Shown in pieces: positions 44,666 to 54,135 of a DNA stretch of 64,000 nucleotides (its first letter is position 1; every line of letters starts with the position of its first letter). The position numbers and the translations under genes were made by a program. The DNA lies in NCBI RefSeq assembly GCF_002252635.1, contig NZ_NQKX01000009.1, positions 124,001-188,000 on the forward strand, written 5' to 3'. This stretch comes from Synechococcus sp. MW101C3 (GTDB lineage Bacteria > Cyanobacteriota > Cyanobacteriia > PCC-6307 > Cyanobiaceae). A model generated the notes under the pieces. It was not told the DNA's origin. It saw only the letters and a program-made list of their open reading frames with translations, and searched no databases.

Positions 44666-45535
44666 TCACCCAGCTGCCAGCAGCCAGCGCCAGAACGCTT
44701 CAGGCTCCGGCTCCAGCGGCTGCGGAGAACCGTTCACACTCAAGACCGGACGGCAGCCGAGGCTGTTAATCAGCAGCACGGCACTGCCTGGGCCCAGAGG
44801 ACAGGGACCTTCGCGGACCAGGCCCAGCGCCAGGGCGCGGCCCCGCATCACCCCCGGCAGGCAGCCGCTGGCCAGGGGCGGTGTGAACCACTGGCCGTCA
44901 CGCCGCACCAGCAGGTTGGCCGTGGTAGCGCAGCAGAGGCCGCCGGCCGTGCTCTCCAGCAAGGCATCGGCGGCGCCGGCGGCCCGGGCCTCACGCCGCG
45001 CCTCGATGGCGGGCCCGTAGGCGAAGGTTTTGCAGCGGCTCAGCAGGCTGGAGGCATTGCGCCGCTCCCTGCGGCTGACAATCACCGGCACGGGGTCGAA
45101 CTGCGGCGCCGCGGCCGTGAGCTGCAGCCAGAAGCGGGGCTGCAGTGATGGGGCACCGGGTGCCGGCAGCTCCACACCCCGCGGCCCCGTCGCCCCACCA
45201 GCGCCAGCCTCCACCGCCGGCGCGCCGCGGCTCCAGTTCAGGCGCAGCGCGCCGGTGTGGATGCCGCTGCGGGACACCGCCTCCGCCAGCAGGGCGCGCA
45301 CCCGCTCATCGCCGGGGGGTGGCTCCATGCCCAGCAGGGCGGCGCTCTGCGACCAGCGCTGCAGGTGGGCACTCAGCAGCAGCGGCTGCCCCGCTTCCAC
45401 CAGCAGGGTTTCGAACAGGCCGTCGGCCAGTTGCAGGCCCCGATCGGCCAGGGGCAGGGCCAGCTCGGCCGGTGCTCCCCAGAGCCCCGCCGCCCCCGGA
45501 GCGCCGCTGGGCTCGATCCAGGCGATCGCCTGCAT
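44666..45535 (-). CDS. pabC: Aminodeoxychorismate lyase (class IV aminotransferase fold)
   Basis: A 289-residue pyridoxal-phosphate protein producing p-aminobenzoate for folate. LADRGLQLADGLFETLLVEAG is the fold start, RCKTFAYGPAI carries the cofactor lysine, and LLESTAGGLCCATTANLLV and GCLPGVMRG are the phosphate-binding and substrate regions. It overlaps pabB by one base (TGATG). A branched-chain or D-amino-acid aminotransferase of the same fold is excluded mainly by context. Confidence 0.88.
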   Translation of the reverse strand: MQAIAWIEPSGAPGAAGLWGAPAELALPLADRGLQLADGLFETLLVEAGQPLLLSAHLQRWSQSAALLGMEPPPGDERVRALLAEAVSRSGIHTGALRLNWSRGAPAVEAGAGGATGPRGVELPAPGAPSLQPRFWLQLTAAAPQFDPVPVIVSRRERRNASSLLSRCKTFAYGPAIEARREARAAGAADALLESTAGGLCCATTANLLVRRDGQWFTPPLASGCLPGVMRGRALALGLVREGPCPLGPGSAVLLINSLGCRPVLSVNGSPQPLEPEPEAFWRWLLAAG

Positions 45536-46926
45536 CAGCACCCTCCAGCTGCGGGGCCTGGCGCGACGGCCGCCAGCAGCGGGCCCAGCTTCCAGAGCAG
45601 CTCCTCGGCCTCCGCCGCCGGGTCGGAGTCGGCCACGATGCCGCAGCCTGCATGGGCGCGCAGGCGCCGCCCCCGCAGCATCAGGCTGCGGATCAGGATG
45701 TTGCTGTCGAAGCTGCCATCGGCGCCGAAGCGGAACAGGGCGCCGCAGTAGGGGCCTCTGGGCACGGGCTCCCGTTCGCTCAGGCGCTGGCAGGCCCGCA
45801 CCTTGGGGGCGCCGCTGATCGAGCCACCCGGCCAGGAGGCGCGCAGCAGCTCCACCACGCTGCAGTCGGCGCGCAGCTGCCCCTCCACCACCGAGGTGAG
45901 GTGGTGCACGTGCGGGTAGCTTTCCAGCCCCACCAACTGGGGCACCTGAATCGAGCCCGGCACGCACACCCGGCCGAGATCGTTGCGGAGCAGATCCACG
46001 ATCATCACGTTCTCGGCGCGGTCCTTGGGGCTGGTGATCAGCTCGGCGGCGGCGGCGGCATCGGCTTCCGGATCGCCATGGCGCGGGCGGGTGCCCTTGA
46101 TCGGCCGGGTTTCCACCCAGCCGGTGGCGCTCACCCGCAGAAAGCGTTCCGGGGACGCCGAGAGCACCGCCTCGTCGCCAGCCACCAGGAGGCCGGCAAA
46201 GGGCGCCGGGCAGGAGCGGCGCAGCCGGCCGTACAGGGCCAGCGGGTCGGGGGGCGCAGCCAGGCTGGCCTCACAGCAGGCGGTGAGGTTGGCCTGGAAC
46301 AGATCCCCGGCAGCGATCCAGCGGCGCAGGTCCGTCACCTGGCGGGCGAAGGTGGCGGGATCGGTGTGCCAGTGCCAGTGTTCTGCGGCCACACCGGCCC
46401 CGCTGCCGGGCGCAGGGCCTTCAGCCGGGTCAGCAGCTGAGCCAGCAGGCGTGTCGGCCGCCGGCACCAGGGCCGCGAGCCGCTCTGCCATTGCCGTCAG
46501 CCGGGCGGGATCCAACCCTTCCAGCTCCAGACGACGCTCCTGCAGATCGAAGCGCAGCACGGGGTCGTAGCGGCCTGCCCAGAGCAGGGCCGTATCGGGC
46601 GAGCGCCAGTGGGCGGCCGGCTCCACCCACGCCCCGGCCTCGTAGGCGAGCCAGCCGAACCAGCTGCCGGGCCGTTCCCGCAGGCGCGCGAGGGCCACGA
46701 ACGGATCGGCGGCTTCCGGCTCACCCGGCAGCCCCCGGCACACCACCTGCTCCAGAGGAGCCACGCCCAGGAAGCCCCAACGCCCCAGCGCACTGCCATC
46801 GCCATCGAGCCAGGCGAGGCCATCGCCGCCGTCCGCGGCGGCCAGGGCGAGGGCCACCTCCCAGGGGTCGCGCCACGGCAGTGAGCGGCGCAGCAGCGGC
46901 GGCTGCGCCCCGGAACCCGGCGTCAT
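45535..46926 (-). CDS. pabB: Aminodeoxychorismate synthase component I
   Basis: A 463-residue chorismate-binding enzyme making aminodeoxychorismate. The diagnostic PIKGTRPR motif holds the active-site lysine that separates PabB from anthranilate synthase, which has [33 protein letters not shown] and [15 protein letters not shown] complete the site. The ATG at 46926 overlaps the queC stop (ATGA). The glutamine amidotransferase partner (pabA) is not in the window. Confidence 0.93.
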   Translation of the reverse strand: MTPGSGAQPPLLRRSLPWRDPWEVALALAAADGGDGLAWLDGDGSALGRWGFLGVAPLEQVVCRGLPGEPEAADPFVALARLRERPGSWFGWLAYEAGAWVEPAAHWRSPDTALLWAGRYDPVLRFDLQERRLELEGLDPARLTAMAERLAALVPAADTPAGSAADPAEGPAPGSGAGVAAEHWHWHTDPATFARQVTDLRRWIAAGDLFQANLTACCEASLAAPPDPLALYGRLRRSCPAPFAGLLVAGDEAVLSASPERFLRVSATGWVETRPIKGTRPRHGDPEADAAAAAELITSPKDRAENVMIVDLLRNDLGRVCVPGSIQVPQLVGLESYPHVHHLTSVVEGQLRADCSVVELLRASWPGGSISGAPKVRACQRLSEREPVPRGPYCGALFRFGADGSFDSNILIRSLMLRGRRLRAHAGCGIVADSDPAAEAEELLWKLGPLLAAVAPGPAAGGC

Positions 46927-47633
46927 GCCGACGGCCCGCCCCAGCTGCCGCCTCCATCGCTGGCCAGGTCCGGGCGGCCCGCCTCCCGCAGGGCGGCATC
47001 GCGAATGCGGCAGCTGTCGCAGCGCCCGCAGGGCCGGGCGCCGCCGGCGTAGCAACTCCAGGTGCGGGCGATCGGCACGCCCAGACGCAGCGCCTCCTGC
47101 ACGATCCGGGTCTTGCTCCAGGTCACCAGGGGCGCCCACAGCCGGGCGCCGTGGCCCTCGCGGCCGCTCTTGCTGGCCAGATCAGCCAGCTGCTGGAAGG
47201 CGGCGAGGTAATCGGGGCGGCAATCGGGATAGCCGGAGTAGTCGATGGCGTTCACCCCCAGCACCAGCCGCTCGGCCCCGCGCGCTTCAGCCAGGCTCAG
47301 GCCGAGGGCGATGAACACGGTGTTGCGGCCTGGCACGTAGGTGGTGGGAATCACCCCCTCCTCCACACCCGCCACCGGCAGCGCCATGGCGGCATCGGTG
47401 AGGGCTGAGCCGCCCCAGGCCGCCAGGTTCACCGCCAGGGTGTGGTGCTCCGCCAGGGCCAGGCCGGTCGCCAGGGCGGCGGCCGCGGCCAGCTCCTGAC
47501 GGTGACGCTGGCCGTAGTCGAGCGAGAGGCCGATCACGTGGTAGCCCGCTTCGATCGCCAGGGCCGCAGCGGTGGCCGAATCGAGGCCGCCGGAGAGCAG
47601 GGCGATCGCGACGGGTGGGGCGGCGGCGCTCAC
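46923..47633 (-). CDS. queC: 7-cyano-7-deazaguanine synthase
   Basis: A 236-residue adenine-nucleotide alpha-hydrolase that turns carboxy-deazaguanine into preQ0 for queuosine in tRNA. The PP-loop [13 protein letters not shown] is at the N-terminus with [13 protein letters not shown], and the zinc-binding [15 protein letters not shown] lies near the C-terminus. It overlaps both neighbours by 4 bases. Other queuosine genes are not in the window. Confidence 0.96.
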   Translation of the reverse strand: MSAAAPPVAIALLSGGLDSATAAALAIEAGYHVIGLSLDYGQRHRQELAAAAALATGLALAEHHTLAVNLAAWGGSALTDAAMALPVAGVEEGVIPTTYVPGRNTVFIALGLSLAEARGAERLVLGVNAIDYSGYPDCRPDYLAAFQQLADLASKSGREGHGARLWAPLVTWSKTRIVQEALRLGVPIARTWSCYAGGARPCGRCDSCRIRDAALREAGRPDLASDGGGSWGGPSA

Positions 47634-49738
47634 GGCGAAGCAGGCGTGTCAGGCGTCACGGGCGGCGGCGTCGTGGGTGCGGAGGGCGCCACAGGGGGCT
47701 GGGTTGGGATGGCGGGTGGCGTCACCGGCTCAGCGGGCGGCGGCGCCGTGGTGTCGCCGGGGTCGGTGGGCGGCGGCTGGGGCGGCTCCGGCGGCGGCGC
47801 ATCGGCGCGCAACGACAGGGTGATCATCGCCGGGGCCACACCGTCGTTGGTGACCAGCAGCTGCACTTCGGTCCCCGGCACCGGCGGCAGGGTCACCACC
47901 CGCAGCGGGCCCTTCGGCTCCAGCAGGCTGCCGGCAGCGTTGTAGACGCTCATCTGCATCAACGGCGAGCCGTTGACACCGAGCACCAGCCGGTATCCCG
48001 CCGGCAGCCGGATCGGGAACAACCGCGCCCCACCGGCGCCGAGCGAAGCGGAGAGGGCCTTCACCTCGCCCGCTGTGGCCTGGATCGGTTCGATCTGCAG
48101 GGTTTCCAGCGTCTGCTCGCCGGCGGCATACCAGAGCTGGCGGAAGGGCTCGGCGGGGATGTCGGCGCCGGCACGGCCGGGCAGCAACGCCTGGGCATTG
48201 CCGGAAATCAGTTGGCGCAGCACCGGCGAACTCACCCCCTGGGCGGCGAGCTGACGCTGGCGGGCCTCCCAGTCGGCGGTGGAAAAAGAGCCCAACCTGC
48301 GGCGGAGCGGCGGCGGCAGCTGCTCCACCCGGGCCAGCCATTCCTCCGCCAGGGCGTTCCACACCTTGCGCAGGGGGGCGTCCTCGATCGAGTCGTTGGG
48401 CAGACGGCCGCCACGCTCGGGGAACTGGGCCAGCAGGTTGGCGTCCACCAACCGCAGGAACCAGCTGCGGTTGATCTGCAGCGCCCGCAGGCGGTTCAGC
48501 AACTGCTGGCGCTGATCGACCTCACCGGGGGGGAGGCTGGCGGTGAGCTCGCGGGGCTGTTCAGCCGGGCGATTGGCGGGGGCATCACCGCGGCCCAGCA
48601 GCCACCAGCCCGCGGTGATGCCCACCACAGCCGACACCACCAGGGCCACCACCACCGGCAAGAGCCGCCCTTCCACCGCCTCCTCCTTCTGCTGCTGCCG
48701 GCTGAGCGGCGGCATGGGCGGTGGCGGTGGCCGCCGCTCCACGACCCGGGGCTCGGGAGCCGGAGCTGCAGCCGCAGGGGCCGGCGCGGCCGTGAGGGGG
48801 GCGGCTGCAGAGTTGGTGGTGGAGGCAGCGGCCTGCTCGGCAGGCGCAGGGTCCGCAGCGTCGATGCCGGCCAGTCCCGGCGAAACGGCGGCGGGGGGCA
48901 CGAGCATCAGGGTGCGATCGGCGCGGGCCACCGGGCCCGTGCTTTCCGGCATCGGCAGCGCCTGGAAGGCAACGAGGGCCTGCGGCGTGCTGGCAAAGCG
49001 GGCGGTGGGATCGGCACTGATCAGCCGCTCCAGGGCGGCGCGGAACGGTGGGTCGAGGCTGAGGCCGTCGGGCCAGCGCCAGGCCAGGCTCACCGGATCG
49101 AGCAGGGCGGCGGGATCCTCACCGCTGAGCAGCACCAGCGCCACCACCCCCAGGCCGTGCAGGTCCATCCAGGGCAGCAGCGGAGCGCCGGCCACCTGCT
49201 CCGGCGGCGCATAGCCCGGGGTGGCGCCGGCGGCGGCCTGGCCGGGGCCGGTCCAGCCGATGTCGAGCAGTACCGGCAGACCGTCGCGGTCGCGGCGCAG
49301 CAGGTTGGCGGGGGTGAGATCGCCGTGGCAGATCTCCTGGCCGTGCAGCACCGCCAGCACCGGCAGCAGCTGGCGCAGCAGCAGCAGCACCTCACCGGGG
49401 CCGAACACCAGCTGGCGACCCCGCCGCGCCTCCAGCAGCTCCTGGTAGGTGCGCCCGTCCTGCCACTCGCGCACCAGCCAGAGCTGGCCGTCCCGCTGGA
49501 TCGTTTCCCCGAAGCGGGGCACCTGGGGGTGGAGCAGGGCCTGCAGGCGGCTCCAGCCCGCCCGCGCCCCGGCCTGATCGAAGCCGGGCCCCAGCTGTCG
49601 CAGGGCCACGGGCGCCTCGCCGGCCAGCAGATCACTGGCGCGCCACAGCACCCCCTGAGGACCGCTGGCCACCTCCATCTCCAGGCGGTAGCGATCGGCG
49701 ATCACCGCACCGGCGGCCGCCCCGGGCTGGTCAGCCAT
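47630..49738 (-). CDS. Divergent serine/threonine protein kinase-like protein
   Basis: A 702-residue membrane protein. Residues 14-270 follow the eukaryotic-type kinase fold, but key motifs are altered: the VAIK lysine is Arg (VALR, 44-47), HRD is HGD with the Asp kept (138-140) and LTPAN in place of LKPEN, and DFG is DIG (159-161). A low-complexity Ala/Pro linker, one membrane helix (about 372-395) and an extracytoplasmic part of about 300 residues ending in a Pro/Thr-rich tail follow. It may be a weak kinase or pseudokinase sensing an envelope signal. ATG at 49738 overlaps cysK; the stop overlaps queC. Confidence 0.78.
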   Translation of the reverse strand: MADQPGAAAGAVIADRYRLEMEVASGPQGVLWRASDLLAGEAPVALRQLGPGFDQAGARAGWSRLQALLHPQVPRFGETIQRDGQLWLVREWQDGRTYQELLEARRGRQLVFGPGEVLLLLRQLLPVLAVLHGQEICHGDLTPANLLRRDRDGLPVLLDIGWTGPGQAAAGATPGYAPPEQVAGAPLLPWMDLHGLGVVALVLLSGEDPAALLDPVSLAWRWPDGLSLDPPFRAALERLISADPTARFASTPQALVAFQALPMPESTGPVARADRTLMLVPPAAVSPGLAGIDAADPAPAEQAAASTTNSAAAPLTAAPAPAAAAPAPEPRVVERRPPPPPMPPLSRQQQKEEAVEGRLLPVVVALVVSAVVGITAGWWLLGRGDAPANRPAEQPRELTASLPPGEVDQRQQLLNRLRALQINRSWFLRLVDANLLAQFPERGGRLPNDSIEDAPLRKVWNALAEEWLARVEQLPPPLRRRLGSFSTADWEARQRQLAAQGVSSPVLRQLISGNAQALLPGRAGADIPAEPFRQLWYAAGEQTLETLQIEPIQATAGEVKALSASLGAGGARLFPIRLPAGYRLVLGVNGSPLMQMSVYNAAGSLLEPKGPLRVVTLPPVPGTEVQLLVTNDGVAPAMITLSLRADAPPPEPPQPPPTDPGDTTAPPPAEPVTPPAIPTQPPVAPSAPTTPPPVTPDTPASP

Positions 49739-50807
49739 GGGTGGGCCGGTCCTGCGGAACGCCATCCAGCAAGCCCCGTTCGGGCTGGCGCAGGCCGCGG
49801 CCGGCCAGCCAGTCGGCGTCGTAGAGGCGGGAGCGGTAGCGGTCGCCGCCGTCGCAGAGCACGGTCACGATCGTGTGGCCCGGACCGAGGCGCCGGGCGG
49901 TTTCTACCGCCGCGGCCACGTTGATGCCCACCGAGCCGCCCATGAACAAGCCTTCACGCCAAAGCAGCTGGTAGATGGTGTCGAGCGCGGCCTGGTCGTC
50001 GATGCGCACGGCGTCATCGATCGGGGCACCCTCCAGATTGGCGGTGACGCGGCTGTTGCCGATCCCCTCGGTGATGGAGGTGCCTTCGGCCTGCAGCGCC
50101 CCGGCGGTGGCCCAGCTGTAGAGGGCACTGCCGTGGGGATCGGCCAGCACGCAGCGCACCTGGGAGGAGCGCTCCTTGAGGAAGAGGGCCACGCCGGCGT
50201 AGGTGCCGCCGGTGCCCGTGGCCGACACCCAGGCGTCGATGCGGCCGCCCGTCTGCTCCCAGATCTCCGGACCGGTGCTGGCGTAGTGGGCGCGGCGGTT
50301 GGCCAGGTTGTCGAACTGATTGGCCCAGACGGCACCGGGCGTTTCGGCGGCGATGCGTCCCGAGAGCTTCACGTAGTTGTTGGGATCGCGGTAGGGCACC
50401 GCCGGCACCGTGCGCACCTCGGCGCCGAGACTGCGCAGCAGGCCGATCTTCTCGGCCGACTGGGTGTCCGGGATGACGATCAGAGCCTTGTAGCCGCGGG
50501 CATTGCAGAGGTGGGTGAGGCCGATGCCGGTGTTGCCGGCGGTGCCCTCCACCACGGTGCCGCCCGGGTCGAGGGCGCCGCTGGCTTCCGCCTCCAGCAG
50601 GATGCCCAGGGCAGCGCGGTCCTTCACCGATCCGCCGGGGTTCATGAACTCGGCCTTGCCGAGGATCTCGCAGCCGGTGAGCTCGCTGAGCAGCCCCAGC
50701 CGGATCAGCGGGGTGTTGCCCACCGCACCGACGAAGCCCTGGGTGGTTCCCGCCCGGGCGACGGCCATGGCCCTGCCGCTGCTGATCGAACCGGCGGTGC
50801 TGCCCAT
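49731..50807 (-). CDS. cysK: Cysteine synthase A (O-acetylserine sulfhydrylase)
   Basis: A pyridoxal-phosphate enzyme of about 345-358 residues forming cysteine from O-acetylserine and sulfide. GNTPLIRL opens the domain, NPGGSVKDRAAL bears the cofactor lysine, GTAGNTGIGL binds the substrate carboxylate, and SATGTGGTYAG the phosphate. A C-terminal tail after CDGGDRYRSRLYD is somewhat longer than usual. The start may be internal (MAVARAGTTQGFVG, 39 bases in). First gene of the operon running to pabC; divergent from egtB, whose product uses cysteine-type sulfur. Confidence 0.93.
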   Translation of the reverse strand: MGSTAGSISSGRAMAVARAGTTQGFVGAVGNTPLIRLGLLSELTGCEILGKAEFMNPGGSVKDRAALGILLEAEASGALDPGGTVVEGTAGNTGIGLTHLCNARGYKALIVIPDTQSAEKIGLLRSLGAEVRTVPAVPYRDPNNYVKLSGRIAAETPGAVWANQFDNLANRRAHYASTGPEIWEQTGGRIDAWVSATGTGGTYAGVALFLKERSSQVRCVLADPHGSALYSWATAGALQAEGTSITEGIGNSRVTANLEGAPIDDAVRIDDQAALDTIYQLLWREGLFMGGSVGINVAAAVETARRLGPGHTIVTVLCDGGDRYRSRLYDADWLAGRGLRQPERGLLDGVPQDRPTHG

Positions 50808-50904
50808 CGCGCCTGTGGGAGAAGAAATCGCTCTGGCGATGATCGTAGGGGCGGCAGCCCTGACGGCCGATTCCTTCTAGCCTCAGGCGAGCAGCCCTCT
50901 GGCC

Positions 50905-52221
50905 ATGGCCTCCGCCGCCCCCACCGAGGCCCTGCTGCGGCGGCTTCATGCCGTGCGCGCCCACAGCGAGGCGCTGATCGCGGAGCTGGAGCCGGAAGAT
51001 CTGTGCCTGCAGGGCATGGCGGACGCCAGCCCGCCCAAGTGGCACCTGGGGCACACCACCTGGTTCTTCGACACTTTCCTGCTCACGCCCCACCTGCCGG
51101 GTCATGAGCCGGCGGAGAGCCGCTGGAGCTTCCTGTTCAATTCCTATTACGACGCGATCGGGGCGCGCCACCCCCGGCCGCAGCGGGGACTGCTGAGCCG
51201 GCCACCTCTGGCGGCGGTGCTCGCCTGGCGGCGGCGCGTCGATGCGGGGCTGGCGGCCCTGGTGGAGCAGCTGAGCGCCGGGCCCGCCACGGCGGCGGCG
51301 CCGCTGTGGGAGCTGCTGGAGCTGGGTCTGCAGCACGAGCAGCAGCACCAGGAGCTGCTGCTGATGGATCTGCTCGACGGCTTCAGCCGCAACCCGCTGG
51401 AGCCGGCGGTGGAGCCCTCGGGCCGGGGTGCCGAAGCCACCTACGAAACGCTGGTGGCCGCCGCCGACGCCGCCCCCGCCAGCACCCCCAACCCGCCCGC
51501 GTCCGCCTGGCTGCACTGGCCGGGAGGGCTGGTGGAGATCGGTCACGCCGAGGCTGGCGCCGGCCCCGAGGGCCCGTCCGGCGCCTTCCATTTCGACAAC
51601 GAAAGCCCCCGTCACCGCCAGTGGCTCGAGCCCTTCGCGCTGGCCCCCCGGCTGGTGTCGAACGGGGAGTACGCCGCCTTCATCGCCGCGGGCGGCTACC
51701 GCCGGCCGGAGCTGTGGATGAGCGAGGGCTGGCAGGTCTGTCAGCAGCGCGGCTGGCAGGCGCCCCGCTACTGGCGCGGCAGCGGCGCCCCCAAGGGCTG
51801 GTCGTGGGAGTTCACGCTGGCGGGACGGCGCCCCCTGCACCCGGCCGCACCCGTGCGGCACCTCAGCTGGTTCGAAGCCGACGCCTATGCCCGCTGGGCC
51901 GAGGCCCGCCTGCCGAGTGAAGCGGAGTGGGAAGTGGCCGCCGCCACGCCACCCCCGGCGGGCGGCAGCGGCGGGCTGGAAGCCCTGCAGGGGGTGCTGT
52001 GGCAGTGGACGTCCAGCCCCTACCGTCCGTATCCGGGCTTCCGGCCCGCCGCCGGAGCGGTGGGCGAATACAACGGCAAATTCATGAGTTCCCAGATGGT
52101 CCTGCGCGGCAGCAGTTTCCTCACACCGCCGGGCCACGGCCGCCTCACTTACCGCAACTTCTTTCCGCCCGCGAGCCGCTGGCTGGCCGGCGGCCTGCGC
52201 CTCGCCCGGGACGGCCGATGA
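50905..52221 (+). CDS. egtB: Ergothioneine biosynthesis sulfoxide synthase EgtB
   Basis: A 438-residue non-heme iron enzyme joining a thiol to hercynine. The N-terminal DinB-like domain supplies iron-binding histidines in WHLGHTTWFFDTF and QHEQQHQELLLMD. The C-terminal half is a formylglycine-generating-like domain (FHFDNESPRHRQWLEPFAL, LSWFEADAYARWAEARLPSEAEWE, MVLRGSSFLTP). It overlaps egtD by 4 bases. With only egtB and egtD present, cysteine rather than gamma-glutamylcysteine may be the donor (inference). Confidence 0.93.
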   Translation: MASAAPTEALLRRLHAVRAHSEALIAELEPEDLCLQGMADASPPKWHLGHTTWFFDTFLLTPHLPGHEPAESRWSFLFNSYYDAIGARHPRPQRGLLSRPPLAAVLAWRRRVDAGLAALVEQLSAGPATAAAPLWELLELGLQHEQQHQELLLMDLLDGFSRNPLEPAVEPSGRGAEATYETLVAAADAAPASTPNPPASAWLHWPGGLVEIGHAEAGAGPEGPSGAFHFDNESPRHRQWLEPFALAPRLVSNGEYAAFIAAGGYRRPELWMSEGWQVCQQRGWQAPRYWRGSGAPKGWSWEFTLAGRRPLHPAAPVRHLSWFEADAYARWAEARLPSEAEWEVAAATPPPAGGSGGLEALQGVLWQWTSSPYRPYPGFRPAAGAVGEYNGKFMSSQMVLRGSSFLTPPGHGRLTYRNFFPPASRWLAGGLRLARDGR

Positions 52222-53243
52222 GCGCCCCCTCCGCCGCTCTGCAGCGCGGGACGGCCGCTGTCGACCTGCTCGACCTGCATCCCGTCGCCGCCGACATGCG
52301 GCGGCTGGTGGTGGAGGGCCTGTCGCGCAGCCCCCGCCAGCTGCCCGCCTGGTTCCTCTACGACGCCGAGGGCTCGCGTCTGTTCGACCGCATCTGCGAG
52401 CAGCCGGAATACGCACTCACCGCCACCGAAACCGCCCTGCTGGAGCGGGAGGCGCCGGCGATGGCGGCGGCGCTCGGCGCCGGCGTGCCGGTGGAATTCG
52501 GCGCCGGCAGCGCCCGCAAGGTGTCGCCGCTGCTGGAGGCCCTGGCACCCCCGGCCTATGTGGCGCTCGACATCAGCTCCGAGCACCTCGCCGGTGCCTG
52601 CCGGGCACTGCAGGCCCGCCATCCGGCCATTCCCGTGCTCGGCATCTGCTGCGATTACAGCCAGCTGCTCACCCTGCCGGCCCACCCCCTGCTCGATGGC
52701 CAGCGGCTGCTGGGCTTCTACCCGGGCAGCTCGCTCGGCAACTTCGCCCCCAGCGAAGCGGTGGCCCTGCTGCGTCAGTTCGCCCGGCTGCTGGGGCCCG
52801 AGGGTCGTCTGTTGATCGGCATCGACCAACCCCGCGCCGCGGCCCAGCTGGAGGCCGCCTACGACGATGCCGCGGGCTGGTCGGCCGCCTTTGCCCGCAA
52901 CCTGCTGGTGCGACTCAACCGGGAGCTGGGGGGCAACTTCGTGCCGGAGCGCTTCCGCTACCGCGCCCGCTGGCAGCCGCAGCAGAGCCGCATCGAGATG
53001 GCGCTGGTGAGCACCTGCCACCAGGTGGTGGACGTGGCGGGCCGGCGCTGGCCGTTCGCCGCCGGCGAGGCACTGGTCACCGAGCACAGCCACAAGTACG
53101 ACCCCGCGGCCTTCACCGCCCTGGCGGCCGCGGCCGGCTGGCGGGCCCAGGCGCGCTGGGCCGATCCCGGCGAGAGCTTCAGCCTGCACCTGCTCGCTCC
53201 GCAGGCGCCAGGCAGACTTGAACCAGTCGAGGCCAGCCGATGA
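52218..53243 (+). CDS. egtD: L-histidine N-alpha-methyltransferase EgtD
   Basis: A 341-residue SAM-dependent enzyme that trimethylates histidine to hercynine, the first ergothioneine step. PAWFLYDAEGSRLFDRICEQPEYALTATE-like start is typical, with VEFGAGSARKVSPLLEAL as the SAM loop, LGFYPGSSLGNF and FVPERFRYRARW in the histidine-binding region. The ATG at 52218 lies on the egtB stop. The methyl donor links it to the ahcY gene at the right edge, which clears S-adenosylhomocysteine. Confidence 0.94.
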   Translation: MSAPSAALQRGTAAVDLLDLHPVAADMRRLVVEGLSRSPRQLPAWFLYDAEGSRLFDRICEQPEYALTATETALLEREAPAMAAALGAGVPVEFGAGSARKVSPLLEALAPPAYVALDISSEHLAGACRALQARHPAIPVLGICCDYSQLLTLPAHPLLDGQRLLGFYPGSSLGNFAPSEAVALLRQFARLLGPEGRLLIGIDQPRAAAQLEAAYDDAAGWSAAFARNLLVRLNRELGGNFVPERFRYRARWQPQQSRIEMALVSTCHQVVDVAGRRWPFAAGEALVTEHSHKYDPAAFTALAAAAGWRAQARWADPGESFSLHLLAPQAPGRLEPVEASR

Positions 53244-53464
53244 GCCGGGAAGACCAACGCAAGGCGATGCGCACCACGCGCGAGCAGTTGATCGCCGAGC
53301 TCGAGGAGCTCTACCGCCAGGCCTTCGATCGCATCGGCAGCGAAGACCTGGGCGAAGGGGCGATCGCCCGCCTCACCCAGCTGCTGCTGCGCTCCCGCGA
53401 TGGCGCGATCACGCCGCTGCAGGAAGAGATCGAGGCGCCGCTGATCACGCGGGCACCGGAATGA
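53240..53464 (+). CDS. Hercynine metabolism small protein (conserved hypothetical)
   Basis: A 74-residue acidic helical protein starting MSREDQRKAMRTTREQLIAEL. It overlaps egtD by 4 bases and is followed 28 bases later by the next operon gene. I recall small proteins in this position in marine picocyanobacteria annotated from genomic context as hercynine metabolism small protein; no activity is known. Confidence 0.7.
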   Translation: MSREDQRKAMRTTREQLIAELEELYRQAFDRIGSEDLGEGAIARLTQLLLRSRDGAITPLQEEIEAPLITRAPE

Positions 53465-53492
53465 AGGGTGGGTCGTGGCGGGGGCAGCGGCC

Positions 53493-54125
53493 ATGAGCGG
53501 CAGCTGGTTCGAGCAGCTGGAGGCGCAGCTGGAGCAACAACTGGAGGCGTTCCTCAGCAGCCGCCCGGAGCAGCGCCAGCTGCTGGTGGAGGAGGAGCAG
53601 CGGGAACGGCAGCAGCGGCTGAAGCGGCGGCAGCTGGAGGTGCAGGCGGAGGCGGAACGGCTGCGGCGCGCCCTGCTGGAGCTGGCCACCGAGATCACCC
53701 AGTGGCAGGGGCGGGTGGAGCGGGCCCGGGCCGCCGGCGCCAGCGCGCTGGCCGACCAGGCCGAAGCCCGGCTGCGGCAGCTGATGGCTCTGGGCCGCGA
53801 CCGCTGGCAGGCCCTCAGCAGCCTGGGCGATGAGTTCCGCCGCCTGGACGCCGACCTGGCGGCCCTGCAACGGGAGCAGGAGCAACAGGCGGCTACCGCC
53901 GCAGCCTCAGGCGCGCCTGCGCAAGCTGGGTCGGGGGAACGCGGGCCGGGCCCAGCTGGAGCGACCCAGGGCAGCCAGGCAGAGGCGGCAGGAGCAGCAG
54001 CGGCGGCAGCTTCCTCCCCCGCCACGCCGCTCGATCCGATCGAGCTGGAAGCCGCCTGGTCGGCGTTTGTGGCGCAGCAGGAACTGGAGGAGCTGCGCCG
54101 CCGCCACGGCACCCCGCCGGTCTGA
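53493..54125 (+). CDS. Coiled-coil hercynine metabolism protein (TIGR04376-like)
   Basis: A 210-residue protein. Residues 1-135 form a long, charged coiled coil (WFEQLEAQLEQQLEAFL, RERQQRLKRRQLEVQAEAERL), then a low-complexity Ala/Gly/Gln linker and a final helix ending RRRHGTPPV. The pattern recalls PspA/IM30-type helices. Placement after egtBD suggests the family annotated as hercynine metabolism protein (TIGR04376, from memory). ATG at 53493 is preferred to GTG at 53475. Confidence 0.7.
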   Translation: MSGSWFEQLEAQLEQQLEAFLSSRPEQRQLLVEEEQRERQQRLKRRQLEVQAEAERLRRALLELATEITQWQGRVERARAAGASALADQAEARLRQLMALGRDRWQALSSLGDEFRRLDADLAALQREQEQQAATAAASGAPAQAGSGERGPGPAGATQGSQAEAAGAAAAAASSPATPLDPIELEAAWSAFVAQQELEELRRRHGTPPV

Positions 54126-54135
54126 GCCGGCCGCC

